Position numbers and translations under genes: made by a program. A DNA stretch of 64,000 nucleotides from Corynebacterium sp. (GTDB lineage: Bacteria; Actinomycetota; Actinomycetes; Mycobacteriales; Mycobacteriaceae). The DNA is taken from NCBI RefSeq assembly GCF_022712275.1, contig NZ_JALAGU010000002.1:15961-79960 (forward strand), given 5' to 3'. The stretch's first letter is position 1; every line of letters starts with the position of its first letter. Below, in pieces: positions 18,714-27,812 of this stretch. The notes beneath the pieces are model-generated. The model did not search any database. It was given only the letters and a program-made list of their open reading frames with translations, and had not been told where the DNA came from.

Positions 18714-19394
18714 ATGTCCACCACACGCACCCGACACACCCTGTCTTCGCTGTCTTCGCTGTCTTCGCTGTCTTCGCTGTCTGCAGTCCTCGCGGCCGGC
18801 GTCCTCGTCCTCGGCGCCTGCAGTTCCGACGACTCCGACGACACCGCGGCATCCGACTCTCCGTCCGGGACCGTGACAGTCACCGCCGGCCCTCCGGACA
18901 GCACGGTCGCTCCTGACCCCGGCGGTGACGGGGACGGTGGCGCCGGTGACGGGGACGGAACCGGTGAGGGGGACGGTGGAGAGAGCGACGACTGCTCCGG
19001 GCTCACCGGCGCCGACGCTGTCGCCCGCTGGGCAGGGGACGTCCCCCCGAACTCCGGTGGCTACCCGTGGGCCCCGGAATCGGCCGAGACCGACGGCTAC
19101 GACCCCTGCGCCGACCTCTCATGGATCATCCTGCCCATCGAGGGCGGCACCGCCTCCTCCCCGTACCAGATCATGCTCTTCCACAACGGCTCCTATCTCG
19201 GCACCGCCACCTCCGACGCCTACTGCTTCTACCCCGACATCTCCCGCGTCGACGACGCGACAGTCTCCGTCACCTGGCACTGGCCGAAGGACGGCGAATC
19301 CAATGCCGGACGCTCCGGCGAGTCGACCGCCCAGTTCACCTGGGACGAGTCCACGCAGTCGGTCCAGATGACCGGTGAAGTGCCGCCGGTGTGA
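18714..19394 (+). CDS. Putative lipoprotein of unknown function (LppP/LprE-like)
   Basis: A 226-residue protein with a lipoprotein signal: Ser/Leu-rich h-region and lipobox VLGAC, lipidated C36. After it comes a disordered acidic Gly/Asp linker (GGDGDGGAGDGDGTGEGDGG) to about 90, then a folded domain with CSGLTGADAVARW, CADLSWIILPIEGG, YQIMLFHNG and a C-terminal YCFYPDISRVDDATVSVTWHW. This last pattern resembles the LppP/LprE family of actinobacterial lipoproteins, whose role is unknown. The signal is built on 9-bp DNA repeats. Confidence 0.72.
   Translation: MSTTRTRHTLSSLSSLSSLSSLSAVLAAGVLVLGACSSDDSDDTAASDSPSGTVTVTAGPPDSTVAPDPGGDGDGGAGDGDGTGEGDGGESDDCSGLTGADAVARWAGDVPPNSGGYPWAPESAETDGYDPCADLSWIILPIEGGTASSPYQIMLFHNGSYLGTATSDAYCFYPDISRVDDATVSVTWHWPKDGESNAGRSGESTAQFTWDESTQSVQMTGEVPPV
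18741..18776 (+). repeat. Four 9-bp tandem repeats inside a lipoprotein signal peptide
   Basis: The unit ctgtcttcg is repeated exactly four times, with a partial fifth copy, and encodes LSS repeats in the n/h-region of the signal peptide. Copy-number change keeps the frame and would alter the length of the hydrophobic region. Confidence 0.9.
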
Positions 19395-19418
19395 CCCACC
19401 CCGCCGACTGAGCAGTGA

Positions 19419-20288
19419 TCAGGAATTCTGCGCGGTGACGAGCAGTACCCGGGCAGGCACCGTGAGCAGTCCGGCGGAGTCCAGCATCGGCGTCAGCTCC
19501 GCACGCGCGTCAGCGAGTGTGTCCTCCCACTGCCCCACCGGCTCCAGGACCCGCCGGACCTGCAGCCCCACGTTCCCGACACAGGCGACGGCGAGACGCT
19601 CCGTGACACCGTCTGCTCCGGCGTGACCGTACGTGACCGGCTCCACCAGTTCCACGACCTCGATGCCGGACCAGCCGGCCGCAGTGAGAATCCCGGTGAT
19701 CCGGTCAGGATCGGCGAACCCCCGGGCACCAGGTCGGTTCGGCACCGGCCCCTCTGGTCGCCTTCCGCCGACCTGCTCCGCGCGTTCCGCGGCCCGGCGC
19801 ATCCCCAGGTGGAACATGTCCTCCTCCTCCCCCGGCCAGCAGACGAAGGACAGCGTCCCTCCTGAGGTGGTGTGATGCCGTAGCGTCGTGAATGCCATGA
19901 CCGGGTCAGCGAAGAACATCACCCCGAACCGCGAGATCACCCGGTCGGCAGGTGATCCGGGCAGCGGTCCGACCTGCGCATCGACCTCGACGACGGTCGC
20001 CCCGGGCACCCGGTCGCGGGCGGCGGCGACCATCACCGGGTCGAGATCCACGCCGGCCAGATTCCCCACCAGGACGCCTGCGGCATGTGCCTGCTCCAGC
20101 ATGGTCCCTGCACCGCACCCGATGTCGAGCACCCGGTGCTCCTGGTGGAGGTCGGATGCAGCGAGCAATGCCCTGGTGAACGGGGCGAAGACACGGTCGT
20201 AGATCTGCTCGTTGCGGACCCAGTCCGTGGATTTCGACGCCCAGTCGGTCCGGGCGTCTGGTGGTGTCGGTGTGCCAGGAATGGACAT
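19419..20288 (-). CDS. Class I SAM-dependent methyltransferase
   Basis: About 289 residues. Motif I is VLDIGCGAG followed by the acidic LAGVDLDPVMVAAA, with later motif RVISRFGVMFFADPV, typical of methyltransferase domain 11/25 proteins. The substrate is not evident. I chose the ATG at 20286-20288 because GGAG lies 7 nt upstream; an in-frame start 16 codons earlier has none. It follows the XRE regulator by 54 bp and is probably the last gene of the VOC-SDR-DJ-1-XRE-methyltransferase unit. Confidence 0.82.
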   Translation of the reverse strand: MSIPGTPTPPDARTDWASKSTDWVRNEQIYDRVFAPFTRALLAASDLHQEHRVLDIGCGAGTMLEQAHAAGVLVGNLAGVDLDPVMVAAARDRVPGATVVEVDAQVGPLPGSPADRVISRFGVMFFADPVMAFTTLRHHTTSGGTLSFVCWPGEEEDMFHLGMRRAAERAEQVGGRRPEGPVPNRPGARGFADPDRITGILTAAGWSGIEVVELVEPVTYGHAGADGVTERLAVACVGNVGLQVRRVLEPVGQWEDTLADARAELTPMLDSAGLLTVPARVLLVTAQNS

Positions 20289-20342
20289 TTCGGTGCTCCG
20301 GTGCGGTGTCGGTGGAGTGCCCGAGGATACCCCCACCCGAGG

Positions 20343-21176
20343 TCACCCGTAGACGACAAGCGACAGGTCAGGGTCGTCCGGCACCGTCACGGTGAAGAAC
20401 CTGCAGGCACGGACAGTGGGTGCCGCGGGGTCGTCAGTGCTACCGAGACCCACCCGCCAGGTACCGATCCGGTTCTCATAGGGCACGTAGCGGCTCCACA
20501 GCGACCGGAACGACGGCTCCTCCAGCAGCATCTCGACCGTCGCCCGCAGTGCCCCGGACGCCGCCCCGGTCGCCAGTTTCATGTGCACCAGCCCGATGAC
20601 CTCCGCCGCCTTCTCCCGCCAGTCTACGTACACGCGGCGGCTGACCGCACGATTCTCCGGGGAGAAGAGGTACTCCACCAGAGACACCTGCGACGGCGGA
20701 TCATCCACACCGGGGAAGAGGATACTCCGGCTCTCCTCGTCCGGGAGAGTGAGATTCAGGTCCCGGTCGAGAATGTGCCGCATGGTCGCCTCCGGGAAAT
20801 GGCCGGCGATGGCTTCGAGGACACCCCGCGCACGCCGGTTGTCCTCGGAAGACACGGCCGCCGCCGGCAGCGTACTCTCCCCGAACAACAACCGGAGATA
20901 CCGCCTGTCCAGGTCACCGAGCTGCAGGGCACCCATGATTCCGGTGAGCACCGAGGGCGACGGATTGAGCATCCGGCCCTGTTCCAGCTTCACGTAGTAG
21001 TCGAGGCTGATCCCGGCGGCCCAGGCGACCTCCTCCCGACGCATACCGGACACCCGGCGGTCCCCGACCGGATCGAACACCGGGGAGGCCGGATCAGGGG
21101 CTACCCCGCCCCGGCGGTCCCGGAGAAATCCGGAGACCGCGTCCTTCCGGTAGTTCCGGAGGTCAGGGACGCTCAT
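20343..21176 (-). CDS. XRE-family regulator with MmyB-like ligand-binding domain
   Basis: A 277-residue protein. Its N-terminal helix-turn-helix (about 40-80) includes GMRREEVAWAAGISLDYYVKLEQGR, here split by helices, the classic start of MmyB-type regulators. It is followed by a PAS-like ligand-binding domain (FPEATMRHILDRDLNLTL, DWREKAAEVIGLVHMKLATG, SLWSRYVP), which in relatives binds a fatty acid or small hydrophobic ligand. Its ATG overlaps the stop of the DJ-1 gene by 1 bp. Members often regulate an adjacent short-chain dehydrogenase, and one lies two genes upstream here. Confidence 0.85.
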   Translation of the reverse strand: MSVPDLRNYRKDAVSGFLRDRRGGVAPDPASPVFDPVGDRRVSGMRREEVAWAAGISLDYYVKLEQGRMLNPSPSVLTGIMGALQLGDLDRRYLRLLFGESTLPAAAVSSEDNRRARGVLEAIAGHFPEATMRHILDRDLNLTLPDEESRSILFPGVDDPPSQVSLVEYLFSPENRAVSRRVYVDWREKAAEVIGLVHMKLATGAASGALRATVEMLLEEPSFRSLWSRYVPYENRIGTWRVGLGSTDDPAAPTVRACRFFTVTVPDDPDLSLVVYG

Positions 21177-21721
21177 CAGTCGGCGACTCCGAGGGCAGCG
21201 AGCAGCTCACGGTTGAATGCGGGCAGATCGTCCGGGGTGCGTGAGGTGATCAGCGGGAAGCCGTTGGTGGCGTCCACGACGACCTCACTGTCCTCCCAGT
21301 CACCACCGGCGTTGACGATGTCGGTGGCGACACTGGGGAACGAGGTCAGGGTCTTGCCCACCAACAGGTCGGCGTCCACCAGCAGCCACGGACCGTGGCA
21401 GATCGCGGCGACCGGACCGCCGACGGCGGCGATGTCCCTCACCAGACCACGCGCATCGGAGTCGGTACGTAGGCTGTCGGCGTTGAGGGTGCCGCCCGGG
21501 ACGACCAGGGCGTCGTACTCCGACGCCACGACGTCCGCCAGGGCGATGTCGCTGTCGACATCAGGTCCGGGCTCCTTGTCGCCGCCGAGCGTCCTGATGC
21601 GTCCGCCGTCGGTCGATGCCACGGTGACTTCCACACCGGCGTCGCGCAGTGCCTCGACGGGACGGAGGATCTCGTCGGTCTCCGTGCCGTAGTTCGTCGA
21701 GATGACCAGTGCTTTCTTCAT
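21176..21721 (-). CDS. DJ-1/PfpI family protein (glutamine amidotransferase-like)
   Basis: A 181-residue protein with the nucleophile elbow AICHGPW (C108, H109) and the N-terminal KKALVISTNYGTETDE. The nucleophile Cys followed by His and the acidic E in the N-terminal strand fit PfpI/YhbO-like proteins, which handle glyoxal-type damage or act as stress proteases or chaperones. It lies 9 bp after the SDR stop and overlaps the XRE gene, so co-expression is very likely. The specific activity cannot be told from sequence. Confidence 0.88.
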   Translation of the reverse strand: MKKALVISTNYGTETDEILRPVEALRDAGVEVTVASTDGGRIRTLGGDKEPGPDVDSDIALADVVASEYDALVVPGGTLNADSLRTDSDARGLVRDIAAVGGPVAAICHGPWLLVDADLLVGKTLTSFPSVATDIVNAGGDWEDSEVVVDATNGFPLITSRTPDDLPAFNRELLAALGVAD

Positions 21722-21730
21722 GGGGTGCTC

Positions 21731-22612
21731 CTATTCTGCTGCCGGGGTGTCTGCCACCGGCGTGTACGGGTCGATGTCGTATGCGGTCTGTACCAGCTCG
21801 GGGCGGGTGCCGTCGGTGAGCGTCCGGGACCATTCTGCGTCCAACTGTGCCCTGATGTCCTCGACGGAGTTCACCGGAAGGACGTGACGGTACATGGTGT
21901 CATTCCCCGTGAGGACGTCGATGCTGGTCGTGATGACCTCTTCGGGGTCGAACTGCTCATGCGGGAAGGCGAGCTCGTTGTAGTTGTAGAGGCGGGTGGT
22001 GGGATCGTCGTTCCACGACTTCCATTCCTCGAACATCGTGTCGTTGAAGCCGGTGAGGAAGGGTCCTGGGTTGATCGTCGCCACGGTCACGCCGTACTCC
22101 GCGAGTTCCTGGTCCAGGGCGTCAGCGAAGGCCTTGACAGCATGTTTCGACGCTGCGTAGGCACCGGTGAACGGGTCGACAGTCAGGCCTGCGACCGACG
22201 ACATGAACACTATTCGTCCGGACTTCTTCGCCACCATCTGCTTCGCGATGTCCTGGGTCAGGAGGACCGGCCCGAAGACATTGACCTCGAACTGACGGCG
22301 GATGACCTCGGCCGGCAGGTCGACGGTCGCGCCACCCTCGGAAATGCCGGCATTGTTCAGCAGTACGTCGACACCCCAATCCAGTGCCTTGGCGCGGTCC
22401 CCCTCATCGGTGACGTCGAGTTTCTCGACCCGCAGTTCCACACCGCGGTCCCGGGCCTCAGCCCGGAGGGTGTTGACCTGAGCGATGATCTCGACACCGG
22501 CGACGACGTCGTGTCCCTGTTCGGCGAGGCGTAGCGAAATCTCCCTGCCGAAGCCACTGCCTGCCCCGGTGATCAGGTAGGTGCTCCGCGTCTGTGAGTC
22601 TGATGTCTGCAT
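21731..22612 (-). CDS. Short-chain dehydrogenase/reductase
   Basis: A classical SDR of 293 residues. The cofactor motif TGAGSGFG is at 15-22, NNAG at 86-89 and the catalytic S139, Y152 and K156 (YAASK) are present. The residue after the second beta strand (VVAGVEI) is not basic, so cofactor preference is unclear. I took the ATG at 22610-22612 (MQTSDSQ); an earlier in-frame start adds an Arg/Gly/Pro-rich stretch unlike the family. It is the second gene of the cassette, 70 bp after the VOC gene. Confidence 0.9.
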   Translation of the reverse strand: MQTSDSQTRSTYLITGAGSGFGREISLRLAEQGHDVVAGVEIIAQVNTLRAEARDRGVELRVEKLDVTDEGDRAKALDWGVDVLLNNAGISEGGATVDLPAEVIRRQFEVNVFGPVLLTQDIAKQMVAKKSGRIVFMSSVAGLTVDPFTGAYAASKHAVKAFADALDQELAEYGVTVATINPGPFLTGFNDTMFEEWKSWNDDPTTRLYNYNELAFPHEQFDPEEVITTSIDVLTGNDTMYRHVLPVNSVEDIRAQLDAEWSRTLTDGTRPELVQTAYDIDPYTPVADTPAAE

Positions 22613-22682
22613 GGGCACCACTCTGCGTCGGCCACGTCCCGGACGGCCTGGCCCTGTCGGTACCACCCGGTCGGAACCGACC

Positions 22683-23615
22683 TCAGAAGTCTTCGATGAC
22701 CAGTTTCTTCATCGCCATCATGTGCTCGTAGGCGTCTGGCCGTTCCATGAGTTCGGCCAAGTTCTCCGGCACCACCTGCCAGCTCACGCCGTAGCGGTCC
22801 TTGAGCCAACCGCACTGCTCCGCTTCCGGGACCGCCGAGAGTGCCGACCAGATCCGGTCGATCTCATCCTGGTCGGCGCACCGGACCTCCAGCGAGACTC
22901 CCTCAGTGAAGCCGAATCCGTGGTCGTAGCCCATGTCATTGCCGACGAACCACTGGTCACCGACCCGGAACTCGCCGAAGGCCAGTGCGTCCGCCGAGGC
23001 GGGACCGGTGGGCTCACCGTAGGGGAAGCGGTGCCCCGACCCACTGCCACCGGGGACGTCGGCGAACAGGGAGGTGTAGAAGTCCGCCGCCTCCACGGCC
23101 TTGTCCTGGGCGTCCCCGCCGAACATCAGGGAGGGCACGAGGAACGGACGGGGGTTGCCCGAGGGGTCGGTGAGCATGAGCTGCCAGTTGACCCCGTAGC
23201 GGTCGGCGACCCACCCGTAGTGTGGTGAGAACGGGTACTTCCCCAGTTCCATGAGAACGCTGCCTCCCTCGCACAGGGCTTCCCATGTCCGGTCGAGAGC
23301 GGTGCGTGCAGCAGTCGTGGCGGTCTCGTCGGAACCGCCGAACAGCAGCGGATCGAAGTTCAGAATGAAGGACAGTGCCGGGGTGGGCCGGAACTCGTCG
23401 CCGCCGTTGACCAGGGTGAGTCGCGTCCCTGCCACGGTGACGGCGACAGTCAGCGGTGCGCCGGCGAACTCCGCCTGGAAATCGGCCAACCCGGTCTCCG
23501 GGTATCGTGCCTCGACCTCGGCGTCGGTGAACGGCAGGGCCTCCGCGTAGAAACGGCCGGCCACCTCTGCCTCACGGTTGATCCAGATATTCGGGATGAT
23601 GCGCTGCAGGGACAT
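22683..23615 (-). CDS. VOC family protein, two PhnB-like domains
   Basis: A 310-residue protein made of two related halves. Each has the PhnB/3-demethylubiquinone methyltransferase-like fold pattern: IIPNIWINREAEVAGRFYAEAL with GWVADRYGVNWQLML in the first, and LMFGGDAQDKAVEAADFYTSLF with GWLKDRYGVSWQVVP in the second. VOC proteins include glyoxalases, dioxygenases and resistance proteins, and this subfamily has no fixed function. It is the first gene of the minus-strand cassette. Fusion of two VOC modules may form the active site within one chain. Confidence 0.85.
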   Translation of the reverse strand: MSLQRIIPNIWINREAEVAGRFYAEALPFTDAEVEARYPETGLADFQAEFAGAPLTVAVTVAGTRLTLVNGGDEFRPTPALSFILNFDPLLFGGSDETATTAARTALDRTWEALCEGGSVLMELGKYPFSPHYGWVADRYGVNWQLMLTDPSGNPRPFLVPSLMFGGDAQDKAVEAADFYTSLFADVPGGSGSGHRFPYGEPTGPASADALAFGEFRVGDQWFVGNDMGYDHGFGFTEGVSLEVRCADQDEIDRIWSALSAVPEAEQCGWLKDRYGVSWQVVPENLAELMERPDAYEHMMAMKKLVIEDF

Positions 23616-23771
23616 GACAGCTCCGTTCGTCGGGAGAACTTTCCTGTCAATTCTACCGATGCGGCAGATCCGCAGCGGGGGCTTCGTGTCTGCGGCACGA
23701 GGAGCCCGAGAATCCCCGGGCCCCGGGAACCCTCATAACCCGAGACTCCTGCCGTCCCCCGGACACGACGA

Positions 23772-23797
23772 AGGCCCCCGGATTTCTCCGGGGGCCT
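23772..23797 (-). terminator. Terminator after the initiator tRNA gene
   Basis: The hairpin AGGCCCCCGGA / TCCGGGGGCCT lies 9 bp past the 3' end of the tRNA. There is no long T run on the minus strand, but the stem is very stable. Confidence 0.7.
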
Positions 23798-23806
23798 CGT
23801 CCTTTG

Positions 23807-23880
23807 TAGCGGGGGCAGGATTCGAACCTACGACCTCTGGGTTATGAGCCCAGCGAGCTACCGAGCTGCTCCACCCCGCG
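23807..23880 (-). tRNA. Initiator tRNA-fMet (anticodon CAT)
   Basis: On the minus strand the 74-nt sequence folds into a complete cloverleaf with anticodon CAT. Two marks identify it as the initiator: the first base pair of the acceptor stem is unpaired (C1 opposite T72), and the anticodon stem ends in three G-C pairs (GGG/CCC). The T arm has GGTTCGAATCC. CCA is not encoded. Confidence 0.95.
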
Positions 23881-23935
23881 ACGGGTAACTGATGAATAGC
23901 CGGTCTGTGCGACCCGCTCTCTCAGCGACTCCCAT

Positions 23936-23964
23936 AGTGTAGCGCGCACACCGGACAATGTGAA
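23936..23964 (-). promoter_or_regulatory. Probable promoter of the tRNA-fMet gene
   Basis: Read on the minus strand, TTCACA (-35) and TACACT (-10) are separated by 17 bp, about 55 bp upstream of the tRNA. It abuts the terminator of the upstream UPF0182 gene. Confidence 0.5.
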
Positions 23965-24003
23965 ATCCCCTGGTCACTCTGGAAATCAGGGCGATCAGGG
24001 GAT
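23965..24003 (-). terminator. Terminator of the UPF0182 gene
   Basis: Arms ATCCCCTGATC and GACCAGGGGAT pair with one mismatch around a ~17-nt loop. It starts 34 bp past the stop codon and is followed by TTTCACA, which also serves as the -35 region of the tRNA promoter. Confidence 0.6.
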
Positions 24004-24037
24004 CACAGGACGGTCAGCGACGCAGCACCGTCAGCGA

Positions 24038-27000
24038 CTACTTGTCCGCGGCGGCGATAGCGGCGTCCAGTTCATCGAGGGCCTTACCGAACTCCTCGAA
24101 GGTGCCGTTCTCACGGGCGTCCTGCACTGCCTCCATGGCGTCGTTGATCCGCGTCATCTGCTCGGCGGTCGGGGCGGCACCGGTACCGGTCCCGCTGGTC
24201 GCACCGGAGCCGGAGCTCTGGTCATCCGAGGAATCGTCCTTGTCGGCGTCCGAATCCGAATCGCTGTCCGTGTCGGTGGAACCGGTGTTGCCCGAGCTCC
24301 CGTCATCGCCGGCGACGTCGGTCACCGCACCCGGGTCGATGCCGACCTGCTCGAGTGCCCCGGAGATAGTCGGTGCGTATCCGACCTGACCGTTGTAGCT
24401 GACGAGCACACGCAGCAGCTTCGGGAAGGCGGACTCCTGGTCGGCACGCTGCGAGTACACCGGCTCGACGTAGAGGATCTGACCGTCACCGACCGGCAGG
24501 GTCAGCAGGTTGCCGTTGGTCAGGGTGTTGGAACCCTGCAGCAGGGTGCGCTCACGGGCGATTTCGTCGGAGGACATCATCGTGTCCTGCGCCTGCTTCG
24601 GACCCTGGGTCTGGGTGTTCGTCGGCAGCTGGCGGACGTAGATCCGGCCGGACGTCTCCGGATCGGAGCTGACCGTCATGTGCGCCGACAGGAACTCACG
24701 CCGCAGACCACGGAACGGGGTGATCAGCTGGAAGCTCGGCTTGTTCGTCACCGGGTCGGTCGCGACCACGTGGTACGGCGGCTGAGCCAGATCCTGGGTA
24801 CCTTCCGGACCGGTGGGGTCGGAGGGCACGGACCAGAAGGCGTCGTTGGTGAAGAACACGCCCGGGTCATCGACGTGGTACTTGGCGATGAGTTCGCGCT
24901 GGACCTTGAACAGGTCCTCCGGGTACCGCAGGTGGTCCATCAGCTCATCGCTGATCTCGCTCTTGTCCTTGACGATGCCCGGGAAGACACCCTCCCAGGC
25001 CTTGAGCACCGGGTCCTCCTCGTCGAACTCGTAGAGGTCGACGGAGCCGTCGTAGGAATCCACCACGGCCTTGACGGAGTTGCGGATGTAACTCACCGAG
25101 TTGGTCACCGCATTCTGCTGGGCGGCGGGGTCGTTGACCACGGCGTCCTCGATCGCGGAATCCAGCTGGGTGCGCTCGGCGTAGGGCAGGTTCTCCAGGG
25201 TGGTGTAACCGTCGACGACCCACTTGATGCGGCCGTCAATGACCACCGGGTAGGTCTTGGAGTCGGTGGTCAGCCACGGGGCGACCTTGTGGACACGCTC
25301 ACGCGGGTCACGGTCGTAGAGGATCTTCGAGTCGTCACCGATGACGTCGGACAGAAGGATGTTCATCTCCTGGTACTTCGCGGCGTACATCGCACGGTTG
25401 AAGAAGTTGGAGACGTTCACGCCACCGGTGCCGGTATAGGTGTAGCTGGTGTTGTCGGTGTCGTACTCACGGTCACTGCCGGAGCCGTCGTCACCGACGA
25501 TGGCGTAGTCCTCGCCCTGGTTGACCGAGCCGGAGATCGTCGGACCGAAGTAGATACGCGGCTGATCGAGATCCAGCTCAAGCTCGCCACCCTGGTCGCC
25601 CTCGGCGTGCTGCAGGTCGGCGACGGTGTAGACCGGGTAACCACCACGGGCGGACGCGGCGTCCTGCGCAACCTCGTCGACCTTGTTGGCCGGCGCGGCG
25701 ATGAAGCCGTTGCCGTGGGTGTAGACGGTGTGCTTGTTGATCCAGTCGGTCTGGTTGCCGGACAGCGAGTTCGGGTCGATCTCGCGGGCTGCGACAACGA
25801 AGTCACGCATGTCGCCGTCAACCTCGTAACGGTCCACAGACAGTTCATCGGAGAAGCCGTAGAAGTTACGCAGCTGCTGCTGCTGGGTGAAGGTCGGCGA
25901 CAGCACCTCGGGATCGAGAAGACGGATGTTCGACAGGGTCGCGTCATCGTCGGCGATCGAGCGGCGCTCACTGGCGTCACCGGAGGTCTCGCCGCCCCAG
26001 TCGCGGTCGTAGATGACCTGGCCGTCGGGGTTTTCGTAGTCTTCCCGGGAGGAGTCGGTCATCGTCTCGATGCCGTATGCCTGACGGGTGGACTCGATGT
26101 TGCGGGCGATGTACTCCCGCTCCTTCTCCGCGCGGTTCGGGTTGACGGAGAACTGCTCCATGATCGCCGGCCAGCCGACGCCGATCGCCAACGAGGAGAC
26201 GACCATGAGTACCACGGCGAGGGCCGGAAGACGCAGGTCGCGCAGCACCAGGGTACCGAAGAACATGATCGCCACGAAGATGGCGACGATGAGCAGCAGG
26301 ATCTTCGCCGGCAGCACGGCGTTGATGTCCGTGTAGGAACCACCGGTGAAAGTGGAGTGCGACTTATTGAGCAGGCCGTAGCGGTCGAACCAGTAGTCCG
26401 CGGCCTTGATCAGCATGAAGATTCCGGCGATGACCGCGAGTTGACGCAGTGCCGGGGACTTGATGCCGGCCTTCTCACCGGTGCGGGGGTTACCCGTGGT
26501 GATGTTGCCGAGCAGGTAGTGGGCCACCAGGTTGATGAGGAAGGCCACGATGACCAGGACGGACAGCGTGGAGAGGATGAACTGCAGCAACGGCAGGGTG
26601 AAGGCGTAGAACCCGAGATCCTTGTGGAACTGCGGGTCAGTGACCCCGAAATCACCGCCGGACATGAACAGGCGCACGGTGCGCCAGTTGCCCTGGGCCA
26701 CCATGCCGGCGATGATGCCGGCGATGACCGGGATGATGATCAGGAAAGGACGCAGCGAGCGACGGATCGCCGGCTGGTGCTCGGCCAGCGGGGAGGACGC
26801 CTCGAGCCCGGCCAGGGATTCCGGGGACTTGTCGGCGGAGCGGTAGGCGGCGTAGGCCGCACCCCACACGATGGCCGCGGCGACGAGGGCGAAGATGACG
26901 AACAGGATGATGCGGGTGATGATCACCCCCCAGTACACCTTCGGCATGTCCACCGACTGGAACCACTTGAGTTCCGTGTAGTTGGACACGAGGACCGGGA

Positions 27001-27106
27001 GCAGGAAGACCAGGACGACGAGAACGACGGCGATGGTGCCGAAGATCTTCGCCTTCCGCCCTGGTTTGGGCAGGTCGGGCAGGGACGGGACGGACGGTAA
27101 TGACAA
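24038..27106 (-). CDS. UPF0182 family large membrane protein
   Basis: A 1022-residue protein. The N-terminal third has about seven hydrophobic segments (IFGTIAVVLVVLVFLLPVLV, FLIIIPVIAGIIAGM, IFMLIKAADYWFDRYGLL among them). The rest is a large, probably extracellular region with the family motif NYTELKWFQS at its start, KHTVYTHGNG and VLVSYNGQVGYAPTISGAL. The tail has an acidic Ser/Asp/Gly-rich stretch and a helical end. The family is conserved in actinobacteria and cyanobacteria; its role is unknown. The best start is a TTG with AGGAG 11 nt upstream. It corresponds to M. tuberculosis Rv3193c by position and type. Confidence 0.93.
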   Translation of the reverse strand: MSLPSVPSLPDLPKPGRKAKIFGTIAVVLVVLVFLLPVLVSNYTELKWFQSVDMPKVYWGVIITRIILFVIFALVAAAIVWGAAYAAYRSADKSPESLAGLEASSPLAEHQPAIRRSLRPFLIIIPVIAGIIAGMVAQGNWRTVRLFMSGGDFGVTDPQFHKDLGFYAFTLPLLQFILSTLSVLVIVAFLINLVAHYLLGNITTGNPRTGEKAGIKSPALRQLAVIAGIFMLIKAADYWFDRYGLLNKSHSTFTGGSYTDINAVLPAKILLLIVAIFVAIMFFGTLVLRDLRLPALAVVLMVVSSLAIGVGWPAIMEQFSVNPNRAEKEREYIARNIESTRQAYGIETMTDSSREDYENPDGQVIYDRDWGGETSGDASERRSIADDDATLSNIRLLDPEVLSPTFTQQQQLRNFYGFSDELSVDRYEVDGDMRDFVVAAREIDPNSLSGNQTDWINKHTVYTHGNGFIAAPANKVDEVAQDAASARGGYPVYTVADLQHAEGDQGGELELDLDQPRIYFGPTISGSVNQGEDYAIVGDDGSGSDREYDTDNTSYTYTGTGGVNVSNFFNRAMYAAKYQEMNILLSDVIGDDSKILYDRDPRERVHKVAPWLTTDSKTYPVVIDGRIKWVVDGYTTLENLPYAERTQLDSAIEDAVVNDPAAQQNAVTNSVSYIRNSVKAVVDSYDGSVDLYEFDEEDPVLKAWEGVFPGIVKDKSEISDELMDHLRYPEDLFKVQRELIAKYHVDDPGVFFTNDAFWSVPSDPTGPEGTQDLAQPPYHVVATDPVTNKPSFQLITPFRGLRREFLSAHMTVSSDPETSGRIYVRQLPTNTQTQGPKQAQDTMMSSDEIARERTLLQGSNTLTNGNLLTLPVGDGQILYVEPVYSQRADQESAFPKLLRVLVSYNGQVGYAPTISGALEQVGIDPGAVTDVAGDDGSSGNTGSTDTDSDSDSDADKDDSSDDQSSGSGATSGTGTGAAPTAEQMTRINDAMEAVQDARENGTFEEFGKALDELDAAIAAADK

Positions 27107-27227
27107 GGGGCGCTCTTCTCCTGGCGGTCGGGCTGTGGCCCGGGACGGTCGGGTGACGACAGTGCCCGGGGCGTAGTGCCTAGAATACCTACCGACTGTA
27201 CTGCGGCCGACGAGAGAGGGACATAAG

Positions 27228-27797
27228 ATGAACGACGCTCACCACGAGCTCGACTACCGGAGCGACCTGCGGCCACTCACTGCGGCCCTCCGCGAGGCCG
27301 TGGACTTCGTCCAGGCCGAGGGCTGGGACCGCCCGCCGACACTGTTCGCGCTGGTCCCCGCCCATCTCGTGCAGGACACCCTCGCCGCCGGCGGTCAGGA
27401 GACCGACCTCGACGCGGCGCGTCATCCCCTGACCCTCGTGGTTCAGGACGAGCTGCCGGAACATATCCTCCCCGGTTCCGAGGAGCTCGGCGACTACATC
27501 GGCTCGGCCCGGTGGCCCCCGCTGGTCGTCGGAGCGGTGCTAGCCCAGGAGATCATGTTCTCCAACGCCGCCCCCGGTGCCGACCCCACTCCCCGCCCGG
27601 CGCGCTTCTTCTCGGGCATCGTCGACGGTGGCCCGGACCGTACCCTGGTCCAGCTGCGTCCGACCGAGGAGGAACTGGACGCAGACCCCTTCGGCCAGGA
27701 CCGTGTCGAACTGCTCGGCGGCGACAACCTCGCGCCCGGCGTCATCGCCGCACTACGGGCGTCCTTCGAGCAGGACGACTTCGACGGGGACCGGTAG
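27228..27797 (+). CDS. PPA1309 family protein
   Basis: A 189-residue soluble acidic protein of unknown function. The pattern ALREAVDFVQAEGWDRPPTLFALVP, DLDAARHPLTLVVQDELPE, WPPLVVGAVLAQEIMF and LRPTEEELDADPFGQD (quoted in pieces) is characteristic of a family found only in actinobacteria. In many of them it lies between the UPF0182 and PDZ-protease genes, as here. ATG start with GAGAGAGGGA upstream. It is divergent from the UPF0182 gene. Confidence 0.88.
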   Translation: MNDAHHELDYRSDLRPLTAALREAVDFVQAEGWDRPPTLFALVPAHLVQDTLAAGGQETDLDAARHPLTLVVQDELPEHILPGSEELGDYIGSARWPPLVVGAVLAQEIMFSNAAPGADPTPRPARFFSGIVDGGPDRTLVQLRPTEEELDADPFGQDRVELLGGDNLAPGVIAALRASFEQDDFDGDR

Positions 27798-27812
27798 ATT
27801 TCCCGCAGGACG

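Noticed and set aside
23960..27100. Plus-strand open frame of about 1046 codons
   Set aside because: It is the exact antisense of the UPF0182 gene. Its translation (VGG, DRR and HRR runs) is typical reverse-complement noise.
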